Positions 24,969 to 34,110 of a DNA stretch of 38,414 bases are shown piece by piece. This DNA comes from an uncultured Acetatifactor sp. Lineage in GTDB: Bacteria > Bacillota > Clostridia > Lachnospirales > Lachnospiraceae. The translations under genes were made by a program, and so were the position numbers. How positions within the stretch are numbered: position 1 is the first letter of the stretch; each line of letters opens with the position of its first letter. The notes below the pieces were generated by a model. It was not told the origin of the DNA and made no database searches. It was given only the letters and a program-made list of their open reading frames with translations. The stretch covers positions 1 to 38,414 of the forward strand of contig CANPWA010000026.1 of assembly GCA_947581865.1 (NCBI GenBank). Reading direction: 5' to 3'.

Positions 24969-25874
24969 ATGGATAAGCAGCAAATAGCAATTCTCAAAAA
25001 GCAAAATAAGATCAAAGATAGCAAGACGGACTATGTGTATTATGGAATATGCGGATTTATCCTCTTCTTATTGGCGGTCATAGTCATATATCCTCTTTAC
25101 TACATCATCATAGCCTCCATATCCAACGCCGACGCGGTCATGACGGGCGACGTGTGGCTGTATCCCATCAAGGTCACTTTCTCCGGATACGCCAATCTGT
25201 TTCAGAGGGACGACATATGGCGCAGCTACTTCAATACGCTCGCATATACGGCTCTCGGCACAGTGTTTAACGTGGCGTTGACCATTCCTGCGGGCTGGGC
25301 GCTTTCAAGGAGTTATCTGCCGTTCAGAAAGCTCATCATGGCAATGCTCATTATCACCATGTTCTTCGGCGGAGGACTTGTGCCTTACGTCATAGTGTGC
25401 AGGGCGCTCGGTCTTTATCAAAACCCCTTGATCCTCATCATAGGCGGCGGCGTGAGCGTGTACAATGTGTTTATGTGCAAATCCTTCTTCCAGTCCAACG
25501 TTCCCGAGGAGGTCCTTGAGGCGGCGGCGATAGACGGAGCAGGCGAGATAAGAATATTCTTCGACTTGATACTGCCTATAGCAAAATCCATCATTAGCGT
25601 CATGGTGCTATTCTACGCCGTCGGACACTGGAACAACTACATCGACGCATATATATTCAACATCGACAGCCAATTCTATCCGCTGCAAACGGTTTTGAAC
25701 GGACTTCTCGACGCCACGGCAAGCGGCGAAGGAGAAGTCGTATTGGAGCAAATGAGGCTTGCCACACAAATCAAATTTACGTCTATCATAGTCGCCACTG
25801 TGCCTATACTTGTCATCTATCCTTTGATAGAAAAGCACTTTGGGCAGGGCGTATTGGTAGGTTCGTTCAAGTAA
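24969..25874 (+). CDS. CUT1 ABC transporter permease, LplC/YtcP-like
   Basis: AAGGAGG lies before ATG 24969; the in-frame ATG at 24951 is upstream of that site and overlaps the previous gene, so it is not used here. The 301-residue membrane protein has six helices and the EAA loop EAAAIDGAGEIRIF. It is the second half of the fructo-oligosaccharide importer channel. The C-terminus LIEKHFGQGVLVGSFK is typical of this group. Confidence 0.92.
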   Translation: MDKQQIAILKKQNKIKDSKTDYVYYGICGFILFLLAVIVIYPLYYIIIASISNADAVMTGDVWLYPIKVTFSGYANLFQRDDIWRSYFNTLAYTALGTVFNVALTIPAGWALSRSYLPFRKLIMAMLIITMFFGGGLVPYVIVCRALGLYQNPLILIIGGGVSVYNVFMCKSFFQSNVPEEVLEAAAIDGAGEIRIFFDLILPIAKSIISVMVLFYAVGHWNNYIDAYIFNIDSQFYPLQTVLNGLLDATASGEGEVVLEQMRLATQIKFTSIIVATVPILVIYPLIEKHFGQGVLVGSFK

Positions 25875-25889
25875 AAGGCGAGGATCATT

Positions 25890-27497
25890 ATGAAAAAAGT
25901 AATAGTTGGAATTTTGGTCGCCGCAGTGTGGTTGGCAGGAGTCATCGGATATGCGGTCGTCGCTTCCGGTTCAAACTCATCAGCGCATCAGTTCACAGTT
26001 TTGACAGTCAAAGAGGACTCTGTCAAGGACTACAATACTATGCCTGTTTTTCAGCAACTCGCAGATGAAACGGGGATAGACGTGGAGTGGAAATATAATA
26101 CTTCCGCTCAATACAGCAACAATACCGACCCCGTCGGAATAAAGGGTATCGACGCCATATATCATTCCGGATTTTCCAACCTCAAGTTGTACGATTATGG
26201 CAGAAGAGGCAGGATCGTTGCGATTGACGAGTATCTCGACAGTATGCCCAATTTCAGCAAGATATTGAGCGAACGTCCCGACATCAAAGAAGCGCTCAAG
26301 TCGCCCGACGGACACATCTACTCCTTGCCGAGAGTTGAAGAGATGGGGCTTAAAGCGTATCCGAATATTCTGTATATCAACAAAGCGTGGGTGAAAAAAC
26401 TCATTGACGAGGGCAATCTCCCCGACGGCGTCAACCTGTCCGCGGACGACCTCAAAGACGGACTCGACCTCTCAAGAGAGGAGTTTAAGGCGATATTGCA
26501 AAAGTTTAACGACCTCGATATGGACGGCGACGGATCCACGACAAACGAAGTGCCTCTCAGCTTTGTCAGCAGCAACTGGCAGGGCAACGAGAGCGACCTT
26601 ATCGCGTCCTTCGGCGTGCCCGAAAACAGGGATCACAAGACGATCGTGGACGGCAAAGTCATATTCACTATCGAAATGGAAAACTGGTTCAACGCTGTAA
26701 GAGAGCTTGCCGATTGGTATCAAAGAGGACTCATCCGCTCTGCGTCTTTCACCCAACAGGAAAACGATTTCCTTGCAAGAGGTCAAGACGGCAGATACGG
26801 CGCCTTCTATTGGTGGGAAAAGGACACGGTACTTTCTGCTGAGAAAAGAGACGATTACATCATCGTTTTGCCACTTAAGGACAAGGACGGCAACCGTTAT
26901 GTGGGCGTAAGCAACGAGCTTGAAGTGGAAAAGGGCGAGTGCGTCATACTCGACTCATGCAGCGATAAGGCAGGACTGCTGTCATACTTTGACAAGTTCT
27001 TCGAGCCCGAATACTCCGCACAGCTCAACTACGGCTCAATAAAGTCGGGCGCATTCCTGTCCGAGAAGGTGGACGGAAAACTTATCCCCAACGACGATCA
27101 CGGCGTACAGAGCGCGGACGACTTTAGAATGAAGAACGCCCCTTACGGCGTGGTATATCTTACGCAAGAGGTTTGGGACACCTCGGTAGAAATGGAGTCG
27201 AGAGCCAAACTCAGAGTCGGAAACCTCGAAAGTTATGTGAAACCCTACACATATAAGGGCGCAACGACGATACCCAACCTCAACTACACTCAGGACGAGC
27301 TGATAACTCTCAACACCTATGAATCCTCGCTTGCCAAGAACATAGCGAGTTGGTTTACGGGTTGTATAACGGGAAATATCGTTCCGTCGACAGAGTCATG
27401 GCAAAACTTGCTCAAAACAAACAGAGCGTCCATTGACACTGTTTTGAGGATAAATCAAGCGGCATACGACAGATATATTGCGGCGATCGGGGCGTAG
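25890..27497 (+). CDS. Extracellular solute-binding protein of the fructan importer
   Basis: This 535-residue protein of the LplA-like oligosaccharide-binding group captures sugar for the two permeases upstream. The domain begins around residue 33 (QFTVLTVKED) and contains the DLDMDGDGSTTNEVP loop, a calcium-loop-like motif common in these proteins. The N-terminus has a hydrophobic helix (VIVGILVAAVWLAGVIGYAVV) but no lipobox cysteine, unlike most Gram-positive binding proteins; it is either kept by this helix or released after VVA. It follows the permease by 15 bases with a GGCGAGG-like site and lies in the same transcript. Confidence 0.88.
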   Translation: MKKVIVGILVAAVWLAGVIGYAVVASGSNSSAHQFTVLTVKEDSVKDYNTMPVFQQLADETGIDVEWKYNTSAQYSNNTDPVGIKGIDAIYHSGFSNLKLYDYGRRGRIVAIDEYLDSMPNFSKILSERPDIKEALKSPDGHIYSLPRVEEMGLKAYPNILYINKAWVKKLIDEGNLPDGVNLSADDLKDGLDLSREEFKAILQKFNDLDMDGDGSTTNEVPLSFVSSNWQGNESDLIASFGVPENRDHKTIVDGKVIFTIEMENWFNAVRELADWYQRGLIRSASFTQQENDFLARGQDGRYGAFYWWEKDTVLSAEKRDDYIIVLPLKDKDGNRYVGVSNELEVEKGECVILDSCSDKAGLLSYFDKFFEPEYSAQLNYGSIKSGAFLSEKVDGKLIPNDDHGVQSADDFRMKNAPYGVVYLTQEVWDTSVEMESRAKLRVGNLESYVKPYTYKGATTIPNLNYTQDELITLNTYESSLAKNIASWFTGCITGNIVPSTESWQNLLKTNRASIDTVLRINQAAYDRYIAAIGA

Positions 27498-27525
27498 ACA
27501 TACTGTAAAGTTGTAAGGAGGAAAT

Positions 27526-28560
27526 ATGAAAGGACTCAGAGTGATCGGTGATTATGCGGCCGAGTTTCTTGTCATAACCCTTCTTGTAGCCGCTTCCGCG
27601 CTGTCGGTTATATTTCTTGTCCCTGTGCTTGTGGGAGTGACGGGGTACTTCTCAAAGGAGTTGGACGCGCGCCGCTTCAAAGACATATTCACTACGATAG
27701 GGAAGAATTGGAAAGTCATTGTGTTCTACACAATATTCCAACTGATAATCATCGTGGTGCCTGTGTTGAACATCTACTTTTTCAACACGCATCCCGAGAA
27801 AACGAACAACTTTGTGCTTGCCATATCTGTCATAGCGTTGCTGTTCGGCACAATATATCTTGCGACGTCGCCGACTGTGATAGTCAATATGAACGTGAAG
27901 TTCGGACAGCTCTTATACAACGGTTTTATGATGCTGTTCGGGTCGCTTTGGCGCAGTATTATCTCTGTTCTGCTGCTCCTTGGAATAGTGGCGCTGACGC
28001 TCTCATATCCCTACGTGCTGGTGCTGACGCTGTATATAGTGCCTATGATAATATCAAAGTTGATGAAAGAGAATTTCTACAAGCTCAAGGCAAAGGCGCT
28101 TAACTTAAGCGTTGAGCAACTGAAGAGAAAGGAAAAAGAGGATGACTATCTCGACGAGAAAGGCGCGGTGAAACCTGCCGACATCCACTTTGAAGAGGCA
28201 GAGAGTTCGGCTGATGAAAGCGATGGCGACAAAGCCGCGTCGGAAGATGCGGACAAAGCCGATGTCGAGGAACAAAGCGAGCCCGACGGCGTCATAGCGG
28301 AAACGTCGGAAGATATCGTCAAAGCCGATGTCGCCGAGCAAAACGCCACTATGGCAGACGCGGCGGAAGATGTCGACGGACAAAGCAAGGCAGACAGCGT
28401 CATATCGGACGCGGCGGAAGAGCCCGATGAGGTCGATGCCGAGGAGCAAAACGCCACTATGGCGGACGCATCGGAAGATATCGTCAAAGCCGATATCGAC
28501 GAGCAAAGCGAGGCGGGGGCCTCAAATACCGAGTCGAGCGGCAGCGCGCAAAACGAGTAG
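27526..28560 (+). CDS. DUF624/YesL-like membrane protein with acidic repeat tail
   Basis: Residues 1-185 form about five membrane helices. The layout and the position next to CUT1 transporter genes fit the YesL/DUF624 group, small membrane proteins of unknown role that often accompany carbohydrate importers. The remaining 140 residues are an acidic, disordered tail with imperfect repeats such as SEDIVKADVAEQNATMADA, occurring about three times. Such a tail is not usual for the family. It begins after the charged EQLKRKEKEDD stretch and is probably cytosolic. AAGGAGG lies seven bases before the start. The family call is moderate; no enzymatic function is seen. Confidence 0.65.
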   Translation: MKGLRVIGDYAAEFLVITLLVAASALSVIFLVPVLVGVTGYFSKELDARRFKDIFTTIGKNWKVIVFYTIFQLIIIVVPVLNIYFFNTHPEKTNNFVLAISVIALLFGTIYLATSPTVIVNMNVKFGQLLYNGFMMLFGSLWRSIISVLLLLGIVALTLSYPYVLVLTLYIVPMIISKLMKENFYKLKAKALNLSVEQLKRKEKEDDYLDEKGAVKPADIHFEEAESSADESDGDKAASEDADKADVEEQSEPDGVIAETSEDIVKADVAEQNATMADAAEDVDGQSKADSVISDAAEEPDEVDAEEQNATMADASEDIVKADIDEQSEAGASNTESSGSAQNE

Positions 28561-28590
28561 GGGGATGAGCGTAATAATATGGAGAAGATT

Positions 28591-30270
28591 ATGAAGAAAA
28601 TCGCATTGATTGCAATATTTGCGCTTTTGGTTGTGGTGTTTACGGGTTGTTCGGCAGATACTGTCGTAACACAAAACGGCAAACCCTCTGTCGTTGGTGT
28701 CAAGGACTTCGAATGTATTGTCAACACCAACATAGATTTTCTTGACGGCGTGGCGGCTTTGGACTATGAGGACGGAGACATCACAGACCTCCTCGAGATA
28801 AAGGTGTCCCCAGAGGTGCAGGTCAACGACGGTTGGGCATTCTTCTCACAAGTGGGAGAGTACGAGGTCAACTACAAAATCACGGACAGCGACGGCAACG
28901 TTGCCACAAAGCGTTCGTATGTGGACGTCGTTGACAGAGAGACATACATGTCCTTCAAAATGCCAAGCGGCTTTTCGGTGAGATCAAACGGGAACGCCCG
29001 GATAGTGAAAAGCGGGATGGAAAACGGCGCTTTCAAGTTGCATGCAAACGGCGGAGAAGTGGCCGAGGATGTGATGCTGGAGCATACGTTCTCGATGATA
29101 TGCGGCTATCAATACACATTCACCTATGTCATAGACAGCTCTGCCGCCGGCAAAGTCAAGGTTTTGGCGGACGGCGTCGATTGCGCGGAACTTGCCGTGA
29201 AAGAAGGAGAAAACAGCCTCGTATTTGAGCACACCGCAAACAAAGTGGACGACAACGACGAGGCCGATGTGACAATATCCGTCTGTTTCGGCTGCCTCGG
29301 CAACTCGGAATTGACTATAAAATCCGTCGATACGGAGTACTTCTATCCCGAAAATATGAAAGGAACAGAGGCCGAAAGGGCAGAGGACTTCAATTTTGCC
29401 GCAAGAGTCAGTCCCAGAATAGACGACGATGGCGGGAAGATAGACCTCAAGGGCAACGCTTGGTCGGATAACGACGGCAAGGAGGCTTGCCTCGAGATAA
29501 CAAGCGCAAGCGACAATCCCGACGACATCTGGAGAGGCGGAATGTTCATCAATACTGGTATAACCCTCAAAAAAGATACACAATACAATGTGTCATTCGA
29601 CATTTCAGCCGAAAATGACGGCAAATTTGAAGTCGTAATTCAGAACAGTCAATGGAATGAACATAAATTTGAAACATTATATTTCGACAAACAACCCACC
29701 GAGCGTCAGAGCGCAAGTTTCAATGTCGAAGGCTTTGCGGGTTCGCTGTGGATATACGTCCAATCCGGCGCGAACGTCAACACGATAAGGTTGTCAAATC
29801 TCAGCGTCAAGGAGACTTTGGGTGAGTCGGAAAAGCTAAGTTATCCCATTGAGGACTTTGTCGCAAGCGGAGAGGGTGCGGTCATGACTACGCATGACGG
29901 CGGCTTCGTCTACAATGTCAGCAAGTTTGCCGCACAGGACAATGCGCAGAAGATCACAAGTCCGTCCTTTTATATCTCGGGCAGCAGCGCCAACTATGTG
30001 GTGACGTTCAAGGCAAAGGCGACCGCCCCGATCGAACTTATCATCGCTTCCCCCATATACGGCGGATGGGATCCTACGATAATGTGGTCGAGGATATATC
30101 TTACGGAGGAGGAGCAAGTGTTCACTTTCTTCTGCAATGGCAGTGCGTCCGACAAGACATACGTGCTTGAGTGGCAATTCGGCTCGGTAAACAATCAACG
30201 TTACAACAACGTAACGATCGAAATCAGCGAGATCAAAATAAGTTTGAGAAACGGGGAATCTGACGTTTAA
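28591..30270 (+). CDS. Surface lipoprotein with Ig-like and carbohydrate-binding-like modules
   Basis: The start ATG 28591 follows GGAGAAG; ATG 28579 overlaps that site. The 559-residue product has a lipobox VFTGC. Residues 35-120 look like a bacterial Ig-like (DUF5011-type) domain (DYEDGDITDLLEI, VGEYEVNYKITDSDGN). Three jelly-roll-like segments follow (about 125-255, 265-415 and 420-555), the second resembling CBM4/9-type modules (GGMFINTGITLKKDTQYNVSF and a final IRLSNLSVKE). I see no catalytic domain. In this operon the likely role is to hold fructan or present oligosaccharide to the importer. The stop codon overlaps the next start (TAATG), so the two are translationally coupled. Confidence 0.75.
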   Translation: MKKIALIAIFALLVVVFTGCSADTVVTQNGKPSVVGVKDFECIVNTNIDFLDGVAALDYEDGDITDLLEIKVSPEVQVNDGWAFFSQVGEYEVNYKITDSDGNVATKRSYVDVVDRETYMSFKMPSGFSVRSNGNARIVKSGMENGAFKLHANGGEVAEDVMLEHTFSMICGYQYTFTYVIDSSAAGKVKVLADGVDCAELAVKEGENSLVFEHTANKVDDNDEADVTISVCFGCLGNSELTIKSVDTEYFYPENMKGTEAERAEDFNFAARVSPRIDDDGGKIDLKGNAWSDNDGKEACLEITSASDNPDDIWRGGMFINTGITLKKDTQYNVSFDISAENDGKFEVVIQNSQWNEHKFETLYFDKQPTERQSASFNVEGFAGSLWIYVQSGANVNTIRLSNLSVKETLGESEKLSYPIEDFVASGEGAVMTTHDGGFVYNVSKFAAQDNAQKITSPSFYISGSSANYVVTFKAKATAPIELIIASPIYGGWDPTIMWSRIYLTEEEQVFTFFCNGSASDKTYVLEWQFGSVNNQRYNNVTIEISEIKISLRNGESDV

Positions 30271-31634
30271 TGAAGGATATGGAAAAAGATATAGCGACCT
30301 TAAACAACTACATAGCGCAATCAAAATGCCTCGTGAACGACGAGTATAGGTTGGCGTATCATATGATGCCGCCCATCGGCTGGCTCAACGATCCGAACGG
30401 ACTCATTTGGTTTAAGGGCAGATATCACTTGTACTATCAATTCAACCCATATGCGAGTGCGCCCGGGAGAATGTGTTGGGGACATTTTGTGTCGGATGAC
30501 CTTGTCTCCTATGTAGACGACGGAGTGGCTTTGAAGCCCGACGCGGAGGACGCAAGCGCCTATTCGGGTGGAGCGATCGAAGTCGATGACAGAATATATG
30601 CGTATTATACGCTGCACACGGAAAACTCGGACGGCAAACGCGAGGAAGTGTACAGGGCGGCGTCAACGGAGGGATACTGTTTCGGCCACGGCAAAAAGGT
30701 GTTTGACAACGAAACGTTGCCCGAAGGCATAAGTCGCACGGATTTCAGGGACCCATGCCCTGTGAAAGTGGGCGATACGTACTACCTGTTTTTGGGCGGG
30801 AATATACAAAATAAAGGCGTGATAGTGGCGCTGAAGGGCAAAACTCCGGACAAGTTCGAATACGCCTTCACGTTGGGGCCCTATTATGAGCTGGGCAATA
30901 TGGGCGAGTGCCCAAGCTATATGAGAATAGGCGACAAGGACATATTTGTCGTGTGCGGCTGCAATGTTCCCCCCAAGGACAACAGCTTCAAGAATATAAA
31001 TTCAAGCGTGTTTATAGTTGGCGATCTGGATTTTGAAAAGGGCAGAATGAAGGTCGACTATATACGGGAGGTTGACAAGGGAGACTCCTTCTATGCGCCG
31101 CAATTTATAAGGGGAGCAAACGAGCCGATCATGATAGGTTGGCTCGAGATGTGGGAAAAGAAGTATCCCACAAAAGAGAAAAATCACGGATGGGTGGGCT
31201 CGTTCACCATTCCGAGAGAGCTGACGCTAAAAGACGGCGAGTTGTATCAGACTCCCGTAAGCAGCTTGCAAAATTACCTTTGCGACGTGAGGGGCGACAA
31301 AGTGCCAAAGTGCGCCGATATCAGGGTACACTTCGGCGGCAAAGGCTATATCAAAATAAAGGGCGACAACGGCACAGTCACGGTGGGCAACGATGAACAC
31401 GTGTATCTCGACACCTTAAATGCCAACAATTTGGTCGGATGTAGAAGGCATACGGACGCGGAATATCAAAGTTGCAACGTGAGGATACTGCTTGACGTGT
31501 CAAGCATAGAAGTGTTTGTCGCAGACGGAAGAGAGGTCATAAGCAGCAGAATTTACATCGACGGAGACTACGACTTGGAGATAAACGGCGATGTGAGCGC
31601 AATAAATATAAAGGAAATAGGTAAAAGACAATGA
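30270..31634 (+). CDS. Cytosolic GH32 beta-fructosidase
   Basis: The 454-residue protein lacks a signal peptide, so it acts in the cytosol on imported fructo-oligosaccharides or sucrose. The GH32 signatures are complete: WLNDPNG with nucleophile D41, TDFRDP with D161, and GECPSY with acid/base E213; PREL follows in the propeller. The usual SGSA motif reads SGGA. A C-terminal beta-sandwich ends in the LDVSSIEVFVADGREV segment typical of the family. The start overlaps the previous stop by one base; ATG 30279 is an alternative. Whether the substrate is phosphorylated cannot be told; with an ABC importer, unphosphorylated substrates are more likely. Confidence 0.92.
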   Translation: MKDMEKDIATLNNYIAQSKCLVNDEYRLAYHMMPPIGWLNDPNGLIWFKGRYHLYYQFNPYASAPGRMCWGHFVSDDLVSYVDDGVALKPDAEDASAYSGGAIEVDDRIYAYYTLHTENSDGKREEVYRAASTEGYCFGHGKKVFDNETLPEGISRTDFRDPCPVKVGDTYYLFLGGNIQNKGVIVALKGKTPDKFEYAFTLGPYYELGNMGECPSYMRIGDKDIFVVCGCNVPPKDNSFKNINSSVFIVGDLDFEKGRMKVDYIREVDKGDSFYAPQFIRGANEPIMIGWLEMWEKKYPTKEKNHGWVGSFTIPRELTLKDGELYQTPVSSLQNYLCDVRGDKVPKCADIRVHFGGKGYIKIKGDNGTVTVGNDEHVYLDTLNANNLVGCRRHTDAEYQSCNVRILLDVSSIEVFVADGREVISSRIYIDGDYDLEINGDVSAINIKEIGKRQ

Positions 31635-33157
31635 AAAAATTGTGTGTGCTCATACTTATTTTGGCGGCAATGTGCGCAATTATGACGGCATGCAATAAGA
31701 CCGAGAACGTTGACACTGCCAATGTATTCCCCGTATCGACCAACGAGGACTCGTTGGCTGTGACAATGGGCGACGTTATGCCTTTTTACGACAACGGCGT
31801 GATGAATATTTATCATTTGCGCAACAGTTCGGGCAACAATCCCAACTTTTATCATCCCATAGCTCGCATCACGACTACGGACTTTATCCACTATACCGAC
31901 GAGGGGATCGCTCTGAGTTATGCCGACGAGAAGGATCCCGACGCTATCAAGTCCGTCGACGCCGCTTTGGGCACGGGCTCATTTATCAAGGACAATGACG
32001 GCATGTATCACTGCTTCTACACGGGGCACAACGACAAAGGAAAAGAGGAAGGTCTGCCGCATATCGAAGTCATTCGCCATGCCACAAGCCCCGACCAAAA
32101 GACATGGACAAAGGACGAGGAGTTCAAACTTTACGGATATGAGGATGATTTCAGAGACCCGTATGTATACCTGGACAACGCAGATAATTGCTATTATATG
32201 CTTGTTACCACAAGAGACTATGCGAGTAGCGGCAGTCCCGCGGTGATAAGGAGATTTACAGCGACTTCCCTTGACGCGGCTTCGGACGAGTGGGAGTTTA
32301 AGGACAACTTTTTCATCAACGACGAGGGCGACTACAACATGGAATGCCCGTCCTATATTGAGTACAACGGCTACTACTATCTAGCATACAGCGAACAGGG
32401 CAACAACAGAGTCACCCACTATCGCTACAAGACCTCACATGACGACCCCAAGTGGCACAAGTTTGCAAGAGATAGCATAGACGCAAGCGGCTTTTATGCA
32501 GGCAGACTTGAAAAGGCGGGAGATAAGTTGTATGCTTTCGCTTGGTGCGCAAGGCTTGCGGGCGGCACAACAGGCGGATTTGACTGGGGCGGAAACCTTG
32601 TCACTCACGAACTTGTTCAAAAGGAAAACGGCGAGCTTTGCGCGGTGATGCCCCAAAACTACAAAGATCATTTCACCCACAAGGCGGCATACAAATCTGT
32701 CGACGGCAAGGATCTGAGCGCATATACGTTTGAGGAAGGCAAGTTTGTCGCGTTCGGAGCGAGTGAACTTGCGCAAAAGGTCACAAGAATGAGCTTCACC
32801 GTGACTGCCACCGGCAACACAGGCAATTTCGGACTGAGCTTTGGGCTTGACGGCGCATACAACAATCGCCTCGGCAGCGCAGTGATGGCTTTCGACCTTG
32901 AGAATAATTGCGTCTCATGTTATAATAATGTATCCAACAAGTTGAGATACGGCAACCCTCTTGCGAGCGTTTGGTACAATTTTGAACAGGGCAAAAGCTA
33001 TTCTGTAGACGTCATCATCGACGGCGAAGTGATCTCGGTGTACATTGGAGGCGACATTGCGCTGACCGCAAGGATCACGGATATGAAAAATTCAAATTTC
33101 GCATTCTACTCCAACGGAGCGGGAGCGCAGATAAAGGATATAGCGATTTATGAGTAA
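31631..33157 (+). CDS. GH32-like surface lipoprotein hydrolase
   Basis: This 508-residue product has a lipobox MTAC near residue 20, so it is tethered outside. The propeller is a divergent GH32: the nucleophile strand reads MGDVMPFYDNG with D48 in place of the usual NDPNG, followed by the intact DDFRDP (D176) and MECPSY (E238). The C-terminal 130 residues form a beta-sandwich or laminin-G-like domain. All three catalytic acids appear present, so activity is likely. The altered first motif suggests another linkage or chain-length preference than the two other GH32 enzymes of the operon. It overlaps the previous gene by four bases and the next by eight. Confidence 0.82.
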   Translation: MKKLCVLILILAAMCAIMTACNKTENVDTANVFPVSTNEDSLAVTMGDVMPFYDNGVMNIYHLRNSSGNNPNFYHPIARITTTDFIHYTDEGIALSYADEKDPDAIKSVDAALGTGSFIKDNDGMYHCFYTGHNDKGKEEGLPHIEVIRHATSPDQKTWTKDEEFKLYGYEDDFRDPYVYLDNADNCYYMLVTTRDYASSGSPAVIRRFTATSLDAASDEWEFKDNFFINDEGDYNMECPSYIEYNGYYYLAYSEQGNNRVTHYRYKTSHDDPKWHKFARDSIDASGFYAGRLEKAGDKLYAFAWCARLAGGTTGGFDWGGNLVTHELVQKENGELCAVMPQNYKDHFTHKAAYKSVDGKDLSAYTFEEGKFVAFGASELAQKVTRMSFTVTATGNTGNFGLSFGLDGAYNNRLGSAVMAFDLENNCVSCYNNVSNKLRYGNPLASVWYNFEQGKSYSVDVIIDGEVISVYIGGDIALTARITDMKNSNFAFYSNGAGAQIKDIAIYE

Positions 33158-34109
33158 ACTGTATGCGATAGGAGAACTCCTCATAGATTTTATGCCGCTT
33201 GACAGGGCGTCGTTCAAGGACACGGCGCAGTTTGAACGCAAGGCGGGCGGAGCGCCTGCAAACGTCTGCGTACAGGCGACAAAACTCGGCATAGACGCCG
33301 CATATCTCACAAAGGTAGGCAATGACGGCTTTGGCGACTTCCTAATCGAAACGCTGAAGAATGAGGGCGTCGACACAAGCTACATATCTCAAAGCGACGA
33401 GTATGACACTTCGCTTGCGTTTGTCAGCCTGACCAAAGAGGGCGAGAGAGAGTTCGTGTTTTTCAGAAAAGCGGCGGCGGATCTGCACTTCACAGCGAAT
33501 GACTTCAAGGACGTCGAATTTTATGAGGGCGACGCGCTCGAATACGGCAGCGTAGCGCTTCAGACAGAGGTGGCTCAAAGTACGCACAGGTATCTCATAG
33601 ACAAGGCGAAAAAGGCGGGGGCGCTCGTATTTTTCGACCCAAACCTGAGATTCAACCTGTACAAGGACAAAGAGGAACTCAAGAGTATCGTCAAGGATTT
33701 TGCCGCTTACGCCGACGTCATCAAGGTCGGCGATGACGAGTTGGAATTTTTGACGGGACTTCGCGGCGAGGAAGCAGTGGGGGCGATGTTCGGCGGCAAT
33801 TTGAAGCTGCTGCTCGTCACCTGCGGCAGCAAGGGCGCAAAATTGTACCTTAGTGACGGCAGACGGGCGGCTTGCGACGGTTATAAGGTAGCGACCGTGG
33901 ACACAACGGGGGCAGGAGATTCCTTCTTCGGCTCCTTCATAGCCCGGCTTATAGGCTGCGGCGCAACAGTCAAAAACTTGCTTGACGGCGGTTTTGACTA
34001 CGCGAGTATGCTCGATTTCGCTTGCAAATGCGGGGCATACACGACAATGCACTACGGTGCGATCTCTGCAATGGGCAACAAAAATAAAGTCGAAAAGGCG
34101 GTAAAATAA
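33150..34109 (+). CDS. scrK: PfkB-family fructokinase
   Basis: The 319-residue product belongs to the ribokinase/PfkB sugar kinases. It shows the N-terminal GELLIDF and KAGGAPANVCVQATKLG motif and the C-terminal signature DTTGAGDSF with catalytic base D257. In this operon the sugar released by the GH32 enzymes is fructose, so ATP-dependent phosphorylation to fructose-6-phosphate is the natural job, feeding glycolysis. The start overlaps the preceding stop by eight bases. Fructose specificity comes from context and overall similarity, not from a residue test. Confidence 0.88.
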   Translation: MSKLYAIGELLIDFMPLDRASFKDTAQFERKAGGAPANVCVQATKLGIDAAYLTKVGNDGFGDFLIETLKNEGVDTSYISQSDEYDTSLAFVSLTKEGEREFVFFRKAAADLHFTANDFKDVEFYEGDALEYGSVALQTEVAQSTHRYLIDKAKKAGALVFFDPNLRFNLYKDKEELKSIVKDFAAYADVIKVGDDELEFLTGLRGEEAVGAMFGGNLKLLLVTCGSKGAKLYLSDGRRAACDGYKVATVDTTGAGDSFFGSFIARLIGCGATVKNLLDGGFDYASMLDFACKCGAYTTMHYGAISAMGNKNKVEKAVK

Positions 34110-34110
34110 A

